Positions 43,827 to 51,485 of a DNA stretch of 64,000 nucleotides are shown piece after piece. Source of the DNA: Thalassovita mediterranea (GTDB lineage Bacteria; Pseudomonadota; Alphaproteobacteria; Caulobacterales; Hyphomonadaceae). How positions within the stretch are numbered: position 1 is the stretch's first letter; every line of letters starts with the position of its first letter. Both the position numbers and the translations under genes were made by a program. Below the pieces are notes generated by a model, which saw only the letters and a list, made by a program, of their open reading frames with translations, was not told where the DNA came from and did not search any database. The stretch spans positions 1,798,001 to 1,862,000 of the forward strand of contig CP080408.1 in assembly GCA_019448215.1 (NCBI GenBank). The letters are read 5' to 3'.

Positions 43827-44219
43827 ATGACGACAGTCGAAGATACATTTGCTGAGGTCGAGCGGCTCACCGTTCGGCCTCAGTTTCTTTTTGTGCGCGG
43901 AGGGCTCAGTGAGCGCCGCAAGAGCCTCGTCATTCAGGCCCGCCAGCGGACTGGCGCGCGGGCCGAAAAAGCGACGATTGGCGAGGGCTTTACCGCCACC
44001 AAGAAGATCGGAAATGCCGTCGTGCGCAACCGTGCGAAACGCCGGCTTCGGTCCGCCGCGCGAGAGCTTCTGCCGCGCCATGGTGTCCCACATACCGACT
44101 ATGTCTTCATTGCGCGCATGGATACGGCTGAAATTGGCTGGCAGCGCTTGCTTGACGATATGGAAAGCGCGCTGATAAGCCTCCGCGCAGCCTTGAATGC
44201 GGGGTCGGGCCCGGCCTGA
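43827..44219 (+). CDS. rnpA: Ribonuclease P protein component
   Basis: A 130-residue RNase P protein that helps the M1 RNA cut tRNA 5' leaders. The RNR motif is in KKIGNAVVRNRAKRRLR (residues 59-75), followed by DYVFIARMDTAEIGW. The N-terminal 20 residues are longer than in E. coli. It follows rpmH by 37 nt. Confidence 0.96.
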   Translation: MTTVEDTFAEVERLTVRPQFLFVRGGLSERRKSLVIQARQRTGARAEKATIGEGFTATKKIGNAVVRNRAKRRLRSAARELLPRHGVPHTDYVFIARMDTAEIGWQRLLDDMESALISLRAALNAGSGPA

Positions 44220-44260
44220 CCCCTTTTTGTTATCACGGAATACCGGCGGATTATAACGAC

Positions 44261-46096
44261 ATGAACCAGGGTATGGACCCGCAGGACCAGCGCAATTTCA
44301 TCATCGCAATCGTGCTGATGCTGGTTTTCGTCTTTGGCTATCAGACTTTCGTCCTGCAACCGCAGGAAGAAGCGCGTCTGGAAGCGCAGGAGCAGGCAGA
44401 GGCAGAGCGCGAGGCGGCCGTCCCGCAGGCAGGTGACACGATCGAACAGGTCACCGCCGCCGAGTCGGTTGAAGAAGCCCTCAGCGCGAACTCACGTGTC
44501 ACGCTGGACGCCGACCGCGTCGACGGCTCGATCCGCCTGCGCGGCGCGATCCTCGACGACCTGCAGCTCAAGGATCACTATACGACCGTTGAGCGCGTGA
44601 ATGAGCTGCGCCTCCTGCGTCCAACGAATTTCGACCATGGCTATTTCGCCAGCTGGTACTGGTTCGACGGCAACCAGCCGGTCACCGGCCCAGCGACCGA
44701 ATGGCAGGTTCAGGGCAACCCGACGCTGTCGACCGGCAATCCGGTCACGCTGACCTATGAAGGCAATGGCGTCTCTATCGAGCGCACGATCAGCGTCGAT
44801 GAGAACTACATGTTCACCTATAGCGACCGCCTGACGAACACCGGTTCGGAAGCGCGCACGCTGGCACCGCTCGGCTCCATCCGCCGTCAGGGGCAGTGGA
44901 AGGAATTCCTCGAAGCAACTGACCCTGGCTCATCGAGCACGTCCGGCATGGCGCATATGGGCCTGATTGGCGTCTTCGATAACAATCTTACCTGGCGCAA
45001 TTACAAGAATTTGGACCAGGGCAAGGGCCTGAAGGATTCCGACGATCTCGGTGTGCGCCGCGCGTCCGAAGGCGGCTGGCTGGGCTTTACCGACAAATAC
45101 TGGATGACCACCCTGATCCCTGAGCAGCAATATGAGTTTGCTGGCCGTTATGAGCGCCTGTCGCGTGAGACCGGCCCTGTCATGCAGCTCACCGTGGCGA
45201 GCGCCGCCCGTGTCATTGAGCCGGGTGAGACGGTCACCTCAGAGAACCGTATCTTCTCAGGCGCCAAGGAACTCGCCGTCCTCGATACCTATCAGGAAGG
45301 CGGCGTGCCGCGTTTCGAGGACGCGATCGACTGGGGCAACATCCTTTACTACATCACCAAGCCGCTCTTCTCGCTGCTGCGCTGGCTCGAAGGCATGGTG
45401 GGGACGTTCGGTCTCGCAATTCTGGCGCTGACGGTTCTCGTCCGCCTGCCGCTCGTTCCGCTTTACAACCAGTCCTACAAGTCGATGGCGAAGATGAAAA
45501 AGCTCGCCGAGCCGATGAAAGAGATCCAGGAGCGCTTCAAGGAAGACCCGCAGCGCCGCCAGCAGGAAGTGATGAAGCTTTACCAGCGTGAGAAAGCCAA
45601 TCCGATTGCAGGTTGTATCCCGATCCTCCTCACAATCCCGGTCTTCTTCGCGCTCTACAAGGTGCTGTTCGTCACCATCGAGATGCGCCACGCATCCTTC
45701 TGGTACATCAACGACCTTTCCGCGCCGGACCCGACTGCGATCGGCAACCTCTTCGGCCTGCTCCCATGGGCGGCTGCCGATGTGAAGGCGATCCCGATCA
45801 TTGGTCTTGTCATCGGTATCGGCATCCTGCCGATCCTCTACGGTGTCACCATGTCGGGCATTCAGGCGCTTTCACCGCCGCCGACCGATCCGACGCAGAA
45901 GATGATCATGCGCTTCCTGCCGCTTATCTTCATGTTCGTGTTTGCAGGCTTTGCCGCCGGTCTGGTGCTCTACTGGGTCTGGTCGAACGTCCTGTCCCTC
46001 ATCCAGCAATACTTCATCATGCGCCGGAATGGGGTTGAGACAGAGCTCGACAAGCTGATCGCCCGCTTGCTTGGGCGTAAAAAGGAAGATGCGTGA
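44261..46096 (+). CDS. yidC: Membrane protein insertase YidC
   Basis: A 611-residue inner-membrane insertase. Helix 1 (FIIAIVLMLVFVFGYQTF) is near the N terminus, followed by a large periplasmic beta domain (to about residue 365), then the conserved 60-kDa inner membrane core with five helices, including LYNQSYKSMAKMKKLAEPMK and the C-terminal LYWVWSNVLSLIQQY. The hydrophilic groove Arg is in LTVLVRLPLVPLY. It overlaps the engB start by 4 nt. Confidence 0.97.
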   Translation: MNQGMDPQDQRNFIIAIVLMLVFVFGYQTFVLQPQEEARLEAQEQAEAEREAAVPQAGDTIEQVTAAESVEEALSANSRVTLDADRVDGSIRLRGAILDDLQLKDHYTTVERVNELRLLRPTNFDHGYFASWYWFDGNQPVTGPATEWQVQGNPTLSTGNPVTLTYEGNGVSIERTISVDENYMFTYSDRLTNTGSEARTLAPLGSIRRQGQWKEFLEATDPGSSSTSGMAHMGLIGVFDNNLTWRNYKNLDQGKGLKDSDDLGVRRASEGGWLGFTDKYWMTTLIPEQQYEFAGRYERLSRETGPVMQLTVASAARVIEPGETVTSENRIFSGAKELAVLDTYQEGGVPRFEDAIDWGNILYYITKPLFSLLRWLEGMVGTFGLAILALTVLVRLPLVPLYNQSYKSMAKMKKLAEPMKEIQERFKEDPQRRQQEVMKLYQREKANPIAGCIPILLTIPVFFALYKVLFVTIEMRHASFWYINDLSAPDPTAIGNLFGLLPWAAADVKAIPIIGLVIGIGILPILYGVTMSGIQALSPPPTDPTQKMIMRFLPLIFMFVFAGFAAGLVLYWVWSNVLSLIQQYFIMRRNGVETELDKLIARLLGRKKEDA

Positions 46097-46737
46097 GCGA
46101 CGCCCCTGAATTCAGCGAGGAAACGATAGAGGCTGCCCGCGTGCTTTGCTCGGGCCCATGCGAATTCGTGCTCGGCGCCGCCGCGCTGACCCAGCTGCCA
46201 GAGGCTGACCGGCCAGAGATTGCCTTTGCGGGCCGTTCCAATGTCGGCAAGTCCAGCCTGATCAACGCGCTTCTCTGGCGCAAGAACCTCGCCCGTGCCT
46301 CCTCAGAACCAGGTCGTACGCGGGAGCTGAACTACTTCAACCTTGGTGAAGGCCGTCTCTGGCTGGTTGACCTTCCAGGTTTTGGCTATGCGAAAGTTTC
46401 CCGCACGCAGGCACAGGAATGGCAGCGCCTGACGCTCCGCTATCTGCGGGGCCGGGTGAATCTTCGCCGGGTCTTCCTGCTCGTCGACTCCCGCCGGGGC
46501 CTGATGGATACTGACCATGAAGTCATGGACATGCTGGACTCAGCGGCCGTGACCTATCAGATCGTCCTGACCAAGGCAGACAAGGTCAAGAAGACCGAAG
46601 CCGATGCGGTCCGCGCCAAAGTGGCCGAAGCACTGAAGAAGCGCCCCGCCGCCCATCCGGTCATCCGGCTGACCTCCGCCGAAAAGGGCGGCGGCCTGCC
46701 GGAACTTCGCGCCGAGATCTACCAGCTTACTGCCTGA
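46093..46737 (+). CDS. engB: Ribosome biogenesis GTPase EngB/YihA
   Basis: A 214-residue circularly ordinary GTPase for 50S assembly. G1 is GRSNVGKSSL (residues 47-56), G3 DLPGFGY, G4 TKADK. It starts with GTG inside the yidC stop region. In many Alphaproteobacteria argB lies close behind this gene; here 6.5 kb of accessory DNA intervenes. Its last 11 nt overlap the convergent Arg/Asn-rich lipoprotein gene. Confidence 0.96.
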   Translation: MSDAPEFSEETIEAARVLCSGPCEFVLGAAALTQLPEADRPEIAFAGRSNVGKSSLINALLWRKNLARASSEPGRTRELNYFNLGEGRLWLVDLPGFGYAKVSRTQAQEWQRLTLRYLRGRVNLRRVFLLVDSRRGLMDTDHEVMDMLDSAAVTYQIVLTKADKVKKTEADAVRAKVAEALKKRPAAHPVIRLTSAEKGGGLPELRAEIYQLTA

Positions 46738-47644
46738 CGACACCGCGATCGCGGTCGCGCCGGCTAATAGGCTCTAATCCGCGTCCACCGCGCAGTTCGC
46801 TATCTGGCTGGTTGTTATCGCTCTGGGCGCGCTGAGCCCTTTCGCGTTCCTGCAGCGCTTCACGACGCGAAACGCGGCGTTCCTGGCGTGCCTGCTGGGC
46901 AGCGGCCCGGGCATGCTGGCGGTTCGTGTTTATATCCGCGCCCTGCTGGCCGCGATTTCCACGTCCCCTGTTTCCCCGGTCTTCCTGGTTCCGGTTACCA
47001 TAGCCGCGATGGGAGCCACGTTGATATTGGACGCCGGACTGGTCGCCGCGGTTTGCGCCGCGATTGCCCCGGTTGCCCCGGTTGTCGCGGTTGCGATCGC
47101 GGTTGCCGTCACGGCCGTCGCGGCGCTGGTCGCGATTATTGTAGCGGTCGCGGTTTCTGTCCCGATCCCGGTCCCGGCCTCGATTCCAGTCACCATCGCG
47201 GCCCCGGTCGCGGTCATAGCGTGGGCGGTCTGGACGCTGGTCGCGGACATTGTCCGGGCGCTGATCACGGAAGCGAGGCGGCACGCCGCGCCGTCCGTCC
47301 TGTCCCCGGTGGACGCGCTGGGACGGCCGGGCATCGCGGTGGCGGTAATTCCGATTATGGCGGTTCAGCCAGCCATCGCGGGTCGGGTAGTAGACATATT
47401 GCGAATAGACGATGGAGCTGCCGGTATAATAATAGCCATCGCCATAATAACCGGCGCCGTAATACCCGTCGTTCAGATACCCCGTGCCATAGCCGCTGTC
47501 ATAATAGTCGTCGGAATAGTAGCCGTCGCCATAATGGCCATCATCATAGTAGCCATAAGCGTCATAGGTGGTGCAGGCCGTTGCGAGAAAGCCAGCGGAA
47601 ACAAGGCCAAGCAGCAAGCCAGCGCGGCGGAAAGAACGGGACAT
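46727..47644 (-). CDS. Lipoprotein with Tyr/Gly-rich head and Arg/Asp/Asn-rich tail
   Basis: A 305-residue protein with lipobox TAC (Cys24) after a signal peptide. Residues 25-85 are a Tyr-Gly-Asp-rich low-complexity repeat of GYYxDxYY units; residues 100-235 are RDR, RNR and RGN repeats with RGG-like character; the C terminus is a charged helix (ARAAAQQARQERRVSRREAL). No folded domain is recognised. It looks like an envelope-bound, disordered, possibly polyanion- or RNA-binding protein; this is inference. Codon-level repetition also makes long antisense frames. Confidence 0.7.
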   Translation of the reverse strand: MSRSFRRAGLLLGLVSAGFLATACTTYDAYGYYDDGHYGDGYYSDDYYDSGYGTGYLNDGYYGAGYYGDGYYYTGSSIVYSQYVYYPTRDGWLNRHNRNYRHRDARPSQRVHRGQDGRRGVPPRFRDQRPDNVRDQRPDRPRYDRDRGRDGDWNRGRDRDRDRNRDRYNNRDQRRDGRDGNRDRNRDNRGNRGNRGANRGDQSGVQYQRGSHRGYGNRNQEDRGNRGRGNRGQQGADINTNRQHARAAAQQARQERRVSRREALQERERAQRAQSDNNQPDSELRGGRGLEPISRRDRDRGVVRQ

Positions 47645-47742
47645 GATGTCTCCAGTACGTGTCGGTTTCAGTCAGTCTGTGTTCAGACTAACAGCCCCCG
47701 CCTGACTGTGACATGAACGCAAATTCAGGCCCGGCGAGACAC

Positions 47743-48000
47743 TTACTTCTCGCTGGCCTCGGCGGGTTCAGCGGCTTGTTCTTCCGACTTGCCCGTCTCT
47801 TCGGTCTGAGCGGCTGGCTGGATTCGGGCCTTCCCGCTGGCGGAGGCGTTTCCGTTATAGTTCGCGGTGTAGGCCGCATTGGCGACGCCTTCGCTCGACA
47901 TGTAGGGAACCGCTTCTTTTCGTGGGCCGACGCAGGCCGTGAGCGCCATGCCGGCGAGGAGGAGGGCGAGTGTCTTCACGTGTCGGGATCTGGATGCCAT
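47743..48000 (-). CDS. Small lipoprotein
   Basis: An 85-residue protein (from ATG 48000; 97 from 48036) with signal peptide and lipobox LTAC, then YMSSEGVANAAYTANYNGNA and an Ala/Glu/Gln-rich disordered tail. Function is unknown. It may be co-transcribed with the following low-complexity lipoprotein (98-nt gap, same strand). Confidence 0.65.
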   Translation of the reverse strand: MASRSRHVKTLALLLAGMALTACVGPRKEAVPYMSSEGVANAAYTANYNGNASASGKARIQPAAQTEETGKSEEQAAEPAEASEK

Positions 48001-48112
48001 ACCTGTCAGCATTGAGGTTTTCCGCTTTCGTTTCAAGCCGTCCTTTCAGGGGCGGTGTCACAAGATTTTGGCTTGCAAGTCGGCCCGCCGCGCGGCATTT
48101 CTGACACCCGAG

Positions 48113-48580
48113 ATGACCGTTTCCATCGCGCCCGCCAACCTCGACGCAGAGGATTTCAGAGGCCTCATCGGCGCTCACAAGGCGCTGATGCTCGAAACGA
48201 CCCCGCCAGAAAGCTCCCATGCTCTCAGGATCGAGGCGATGCGCGCGCCGGACCTGACGGTCTGGGAAATGCGCGACGGCGACAAGCTGGTTGGCTGCGG
48301 CGCGCTGAAGAGTCTTTCTGACGGAAAATCAGGGGAAATCAAGGCGATGCATACGGTCGCCCAGTTCAGGCGGGGTGGGCTCGGCAAGTCGATGCTGCGC
48401 CATATCCTCTCGGCGGCCAATGAGCGGTACTATTCACGGGTCTACCTCGAGACCGGCAGCCAGCCTGCCTTCCAGCCCGCGCGCAGCCTTTATGAAAGCC
48501 ACGGTTTTGTCTCCTGCGGCCCGTTCGGAGACTATCGGGAAGACCCGAACTCGGTCTTCATGGTGAAGGCGCTGGCCTGA
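48113..48580 (+). CDS. GNAT-family N-acetyltransferase
   Basis: A 155-residue acetyltransferase with the complete core: DGDKLVGCGALKSL, the acetyl-CoA loop AQFRRGGLGKSMLRHIL (R-x-x-G-x-G-K), ETGSQPAFQPARSLYESHGF and the terminal PNSVFMVKAL. Close in pattern to putative PhnO/YjaB-like small-molecule acetyltransferases. Start at ATG 48113 gives the normal length; the frame is open upstream to 47939 over the lipoprotein's antisense. Confidence 0.88.
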   Translation: MTVSIAPANLDAEDFRGLIGAHKALMLETTPPESSHALRIEAMRAPDLTVWEMRDGDKLVGCGALKSLSDGKSGEIKAMHTVAQFRRGGLGKSMLRHILSAANERYYSRVYLETGSQPAFQPARSLYESHGFVSCGPFGDYREDPNSVFMVKALA

Positions 48581-48633
48581 CCAGCGCGTGCGGCCGCGCT
48601 GCTTGTGGGCAGGGCGGTTGGTGCTTCAGTTTT

Positions 48634-49167
48634 TTATCCGTTCATCCCGGCGCAGGCCGGGATCTCGGCCAATCCGGGTCTGAGCTTGCTTGCCACTGCC
48701 GTGGCCTTCTTCGCTGAAATCAGTCCACCGGACTGATTTCCGGGCGCTTCGAAGAGATCCCGGATCAAGTCCGGGATGAGCGGACGAAGGGGAGGCGGCG
48801 CGCGGGCGGCCGGGTGCACCCCGGGTGGTGCATGGAGGGTGCAGCCACGGTGTATGGGCGGTGTTTCTGCGGTGTACGGGTCTGGCAGCGGCCAGGCGGG
48901 CGCAAGGTCCGGGTCGAGGCGTGTCCAGGGGGTGTAGTCGAAACTGCGCGGCAGGGCGCCGCGCGCGGCGCGCTCGGCGTCCGACTCTGGCCAGTGCGTG
49001 ACGCGGATGACACCTGTCTTCAGAAGTTCCCATCCAAAGCCGCCGCGCCCTTCGGCGCGGGCAAGCTCTGCGGTGGCTTCCAGTCTGGCGAGATGATGCC
49101 AGAGGACCGGCCAGTACCAGACGGGTACGAGCGCATGCGCTTTCACAAGGGTTGGCCAGTCCAGCAT
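48634..49167 (-). CDS. Short conserved protein with repeat-derived C terminus
   Basis: A 177-residue frame from ATG 49167. The first ~100 residues (VPVWYWPVLWHHLARLEATA, GRGGFGWELLKTGVIRVTHW) resemble a small uncharacterised family common in Caulobacterales and relatives. The last 50 residues (PLIPDLIRDLFEAPGNQSGG ... EIPACAGMNG) are simply the translation of the MITE-like repeat at 48637-48783, so an element insertion has replaced or extended the original 3' end. No good ribosome site is seen; expression is unproven. Confidence 0.5.
   Translation of the reverse strand: MLDWPTLVKAHALVPVWYWPVLWHHLARLEATAELARAEGRGGFGWELLKTGVIRVTHWPESDAERAARGALPRSFDYTPWTRLDPDLAPAWPLPDPYTAETPPIHRGCTLHAPPGVHPAARAPPPLRPLIPDLIRDLFEAPGNQSGGLISAKKATAVASKLRPGLAEIPACAGMNG
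48637..48783. repeat. MITE-like element with hairpin terminal inverted repeats
   Basis: The left end (TCCGTTCATCCCGG then CGCAGGCCGGGATCTC) and the right end, read on the opposite strand (TCCGCTCATCCCGG then ACTTGATCCGGGATCTC), are inverted copies. Each end is itself a hairpin: ATCCCGGC/GCCGGGAT at 48644-48663 and ATCCCGGA/TCCGGGAT at 48757-48777. A third perfect 11-bp hairpin, GAAATCAGTCC/GGACTGATTTC, lies at 48716-48740. About 145 bp, no transposase. It supplies the 3' coding end of the gene at 48634-49167. Confidence 0.75.
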
Positions 49168-49229
49168 TCGGGGGAGTGTATGGCTGGTTCCGGGGGATGG
49201 GGATGTTTTGGGTTTTTCCTCGGGGGTGT

Positions 49230-49289
49230 GGGCGCCCTCGTCCTTCGACCCGCATGGTGAGCCTGACGAACCACGCTCAGGATGAGGGC
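49230..49289. repeat. Palindromic repeat of the CCTTCGAC...CTCAGGATGAGG type
   Basis: CGCCCTCGTCCTTCGACCCG is followed by CATGGTGAGCCTGACGAACC and ACGCTCAGGATGAGGGCG. The outer arms CGCCCTC/GAGGGCG pair, and the centre carries a diverged CATGGTGAG...CGAACCA REP-like motif. It is the first repeat in the gene-free stretch 49168-49721, most of which is covered by repeats. Confidence 0.55.
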
Positions 49290-49338
49290 GTTGGAGGCGG
49301 TGGATTGGAAGAATTGAGAGGGGGCAGAGACTTTTCCA

Positions 49339-49460
49339 AGTTCGCCGGAGATACCTGCGCAGGCAGGTATTCATGGAGCCGCGTCCAAGCTGGTGCTTGG
49401 CTGATAGGAGGCACCATGGACCCCTGTCTTCACAGGGGTCTTCGGGTCGGTGAAGATGAG
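49339..49460 (+). repeat. 120-bp two-hairpin repeat, copy A
   Basis: Contains the perfect hairpins ATACCTGC-GCAG-GCAGGTAT (49351-49370) and GACCCCTGT-CTTC-ACAGGGGTC (49419-49440), joined by about 48 nt that read CATGGAGCCGCGTCCAAGCT onward. Copy B at 50326-50452 is in the same orientation and about 85-90 percent identical by eye. Non-coding. Confidence 0.8.
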
Positions 49461-49508
49461 CTTCGGGGACCTATGATGTCATCGCCTCAAGGCCTGAGGG
49501 TACCCTGT

Positions 49509-49655
49509 TTCTCCCTTCTCCCGAATGCGGGAGAAGGGTCGGGGATGAGGGCTGCAGCGGTTCTACGTGGTGGGCCGTTCGCACCACTCTCTGACGTCGG
49601 CGCCCTCACCCTCAATCCCTCTCCCGTAATCGGGAGAGGGAAGGCGCGTGCCTTG
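49509..49655. repeat. Hairpin-ended MITE-like repeat, copy A
   Basis: The left end CCCTTCTCCCGAATGCGGGA (then GAAGGG...GATGAGGGC) and the right end (GCGCCCTCACCC...CCCTCTCCCGTAATCGGGAGAGGG) are inverted copies of one another, each a hairpin. Length is about 145 bp. Copy B is at 50632-50795. Confidence 0.75.
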
Positions 49656-49677
49656 AAGGTTGAGCTTGCCGGACGAG

Positions 49678-49698
49678 ATCCCGGATCAGGTCCGGGAT
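49678..49698. repeat. Solo end of the 48637-type MITE
   Basis: ATCCCGGA-TCAGG-TCCGGGAT, a perfect 8-bp hairpin, followed by GAGCGG. It matches the right end of the element at 48637-48783 (ATCCCGGATCAAGTCCGGGA), so it is a single terminal repeat without the rest. Confidence 0.6.
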
Positions 49699-49721
49699 GA
49701 GCGGCGCCGGCCCGCCCCTGC

Positions 49722-50228
49722 CTAAGGCACCATATTCAGGTCAGGCCAGCCGCCGGGGGGCGGGGTTGCGCTGGCGACTTCTCGGTAGGGTTTCCATTTG
49801 CCGTCATGCTTTTTGAGCAGCATGAGATAGGTGTCGCGCAGCTCCAGCGGCTCTGTGCTGCCGTCGGGGGTGTAGGTGATGATCGAGGTGCCGAAATCAT
49901 AGGCCCAGGTCTCATTGATCACGACGGTTTCGGTGGGCGTGATCTCGATGGTGGCGCCGGCCGGGAAGGGCGGCTGCTCAGCCTGTTCATACATTTTGAG
50001 ATGCTCTGGCCCGCCGGGGACGACCATGATGACCTGCGGATGGAGGAGGGCGCCCAGCTCCGCCATCGCGCCGGTGGAGATGGCGTGCATGAAGCCGGTG
50101 CGCGCCTCATCAATGGCGGCGGCTTCGGCGGCCGGGTCAAACTCGGCGTGATTGTCGGCAACGGCAGCCGGTGCGGCGGTGATGGCCGCTGCGGTGAGTG
50201 CGGCGGCGATGCTGGTGGAAAGTTTCAT
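49722..50228 (-). CDS. Secreted SnoaL-like (NTF2 superfamily) protein
   Basis: A 168-residue protein with signal peptide (MKLSTSIAAALTAAAITAAP) and a DUF4440/SnoaL-like cone fold: EARTGFMHAISTGAMAELGALLHPQVIM, then ETVVINETWAYDFGTSIITY and RDTYLMLLKKHDGKWKPYREV. Such periplasmic NTF2-like proteins bind small ligands or are lyases and hydrolases; function unknown. It is flanked on both sides by repeat clusters. Confidence 0.82.
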   Translation of the reverse strand: MKLSTSIAAALTAAAITAAPAAVADNHAEFDPAAEAAAIDEARTGFMHAISTGAMAELGALLHPQVIMVVPGGPEHLKMYEQAEQPPFPAGATIEITPTETVVINETWAYDFGTSIITYTPDGSTEPLELRDTYLMLLKKHDGKWKPYREVASATPPPGGWPDLNMVP

Positions 50229-50325
50229 GCGTGTCCCCCTTCTGGTTGGCAGGGAGGATGCGCGGGGTTTGCCGCGTTGGCAAGGCTGGTGGATTGAGGG
50301 AAGCTGGCAGCCGAATGAGAGTGTT

Positions 50326-50452
50326 CGCGAGTTTGCCGAAGATACCTGCGCAGGCAGGTATCCATGGAGCCTCGTCCAAGCTGGTGGTTAGCTGAAAGGA
50401 AACACCATGGACCCCTGTCTTCACAGGGGTCTTCGGAACGGTGGGGATGGGC
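50326..50452 (+). repeat. 120-bp two-hairpin repeat, copy B
   Basis: The same two perfect hairpins as copy A, at 50342-50361 and 50410-50431, with diverged linker. It lies in the gene-free stretch 50229-50809, which is almost wholly made of repeat elements. Confidence 0.8.
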
Positions 50453-50503
50453 TTGAGAGGGCGGTTTTCGGAGTTTGTCCTTCCCGCGAGTGGGCGCGTG
50501 TCC

Positions 50504-50572
50504 GATCTGATTTTCCGGGTCAAGGGTATAATCCTCCGGACGCGAAGCGCCCTTGACCCGGAAAAGCAGATC
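50504..50572. repeat. 23-bp inverted repeat forming a long hairpin
   Basis: The arms at 50504-50526 (GATCTGATTTTCCGGGTCAA then GGG) and 50550-50572 are reverse complements over 23 bp with one mismatch, around a 23-nt loop (TATAATCCTCCGGACGCGAA then GCG). There is no coding capacity. It is a separate family from the other repeats here. Confidence 0.8.
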
Positions 50573-50631
50573 GAAAGAGGCTGGCTGTGGCCCAATGGCA
50601 GGGTCTGCCATTCGGCCTGAAGGTCCGGTTC

Positions 50632-50795
50632 TTCTCCCTTCTCCCGAATGCGGGAGTGGTTCGACTTCGCTCACCATGAGGGGGCTGGATGAGGGCTGCA
50701 ACGTCTAAGGTTAGGTGGGGCGTTCGCGCCAACCACCAAGATCGGCGCCCTCACCCCCTACCCCCTCTCCCGCATCCGGGAGAGGGGAGGCGCCT
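50632..50795. repeat. Hairpin-ended MITE-like repeat, copy B, with a REP-like insertion
   Basis: Ends match copy A (CTTCTCCCGAATGCGGGAG at left, CCCTCTCCCGCATCCGGGAG at right). Immediately after the left hairpin, a segment TGGTTCGACTTCGCTCACCA then TGAGG (50657-50681) replaces AAGGGTCGG of copy A. That segment is the same REP-like motif seen inverted at 31219-31298. Confidence 0.72.
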
Positions 50796-50809
50796 GCCTT
50801 GATTTCAGT

Positions 50810-51361
50810 CTATTGCCTGAACACCAGCGGCTCAGTCGCAAAGCCCTTTTCGCGGGCCGCAGCCAGCATGCGGTCGATCACGGCCTGGTCTGGCGCCTCC
50901 TCGCGGGCGAGGATCCAGAGGTATTTGCCGTCGGGGGAGCCGACGAGGGCGGCGGAATAGTCGGCCTCCAGCGCGAGGATCCAGTAGTCGCCCCAGGCAA
51001 ACGGCACCCAGTCAGGGGCGAACTTGACCTCGAGTTTGGAATTGTTCGAGCCTTCGACCACGCGGGCCGTGCCCTCGGCGCGCTTTGTCTCTCCGGTTTC
51101 GCTGTTCGTGCACTCATTCACGACGCTGACCGTGCCGTCCTCGTTCAGGCCATAGGTCGCCGTGGTCTCGATACAGTTCTTCTCGAAGCTGTTGGGATAG
51201 CGGGCAATCTCATACCAGGTGCCGGCATAACGGGTGAGGTCTACCTCATCGACAGTGGCAGGCTCTCCGCTGGCATCGCGGTAATCAGGCTGGCTGAGCG
51301 CACAGGCCGCCGCCAGCGGGATCAGCGCGAGAAGGGGGAGGGCGAAATAGAGTTTGCGCAT
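50810..51361 (-). CDS. blc: Lipocalin-family lipoprotein (Blc-like)
   Basis: A 183-residue outer-membrane-type lipocalin. Lipobox LAAAC after signal peptide MRKLYFALPLLALIPLAA; the lipocalin signature GTWYEIARYPNSFEKNC, then TATYGLNEDGTVSVVNECTN and YWILALEADYSAALVGSPDG match bacterial Blc, which binds lysophospholipids or fatty acids. Start at 51361 yields the signal peptide; the open frame upstream to 51487 is non-conserved. Confidence 0.93.
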   Translation of the reverse strand: MRKLYFALPLLALIPLAAACALSQPDYRDASGEPATVDEVDLTRYAGTWYEIARYPNSFEKNCIETTATYGLNEDGTVSVVNECTNSETGETKRAEGTARVVEGSNNSKLEVKFAPDWVPFAWGDYWILALEADYSAALVGSPDGKYLWILAREEAPDQAVIDRMLAAAREKGFATEPLVFRQ

Positions 51362-51485
51362 GGGGCTCTCGGAGACTTGTGGATTGGGTGTCGAGAGCGG
51401 GTAACGCGTGAGGGCGGACTTGGTTGGGTGGATCAAACCGCGTTTTACGTTAAACCAAAGGATAAAATATCTAAGGCGTGATTGC

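Noticed and set aside
46888-47716. Two overlapping plus-strand frames of 252 and 267 residues
   Set aside because: They are Ala/Val or Gly/Arg-rich shadows of the repetitive Arg/Asn-rich lipoprotein gene on the other strand.
48634-50800. CRISPR array
   Set aside because: Repeats are of different families, few in copy, 100 bp or longer, and lack regular spacers.
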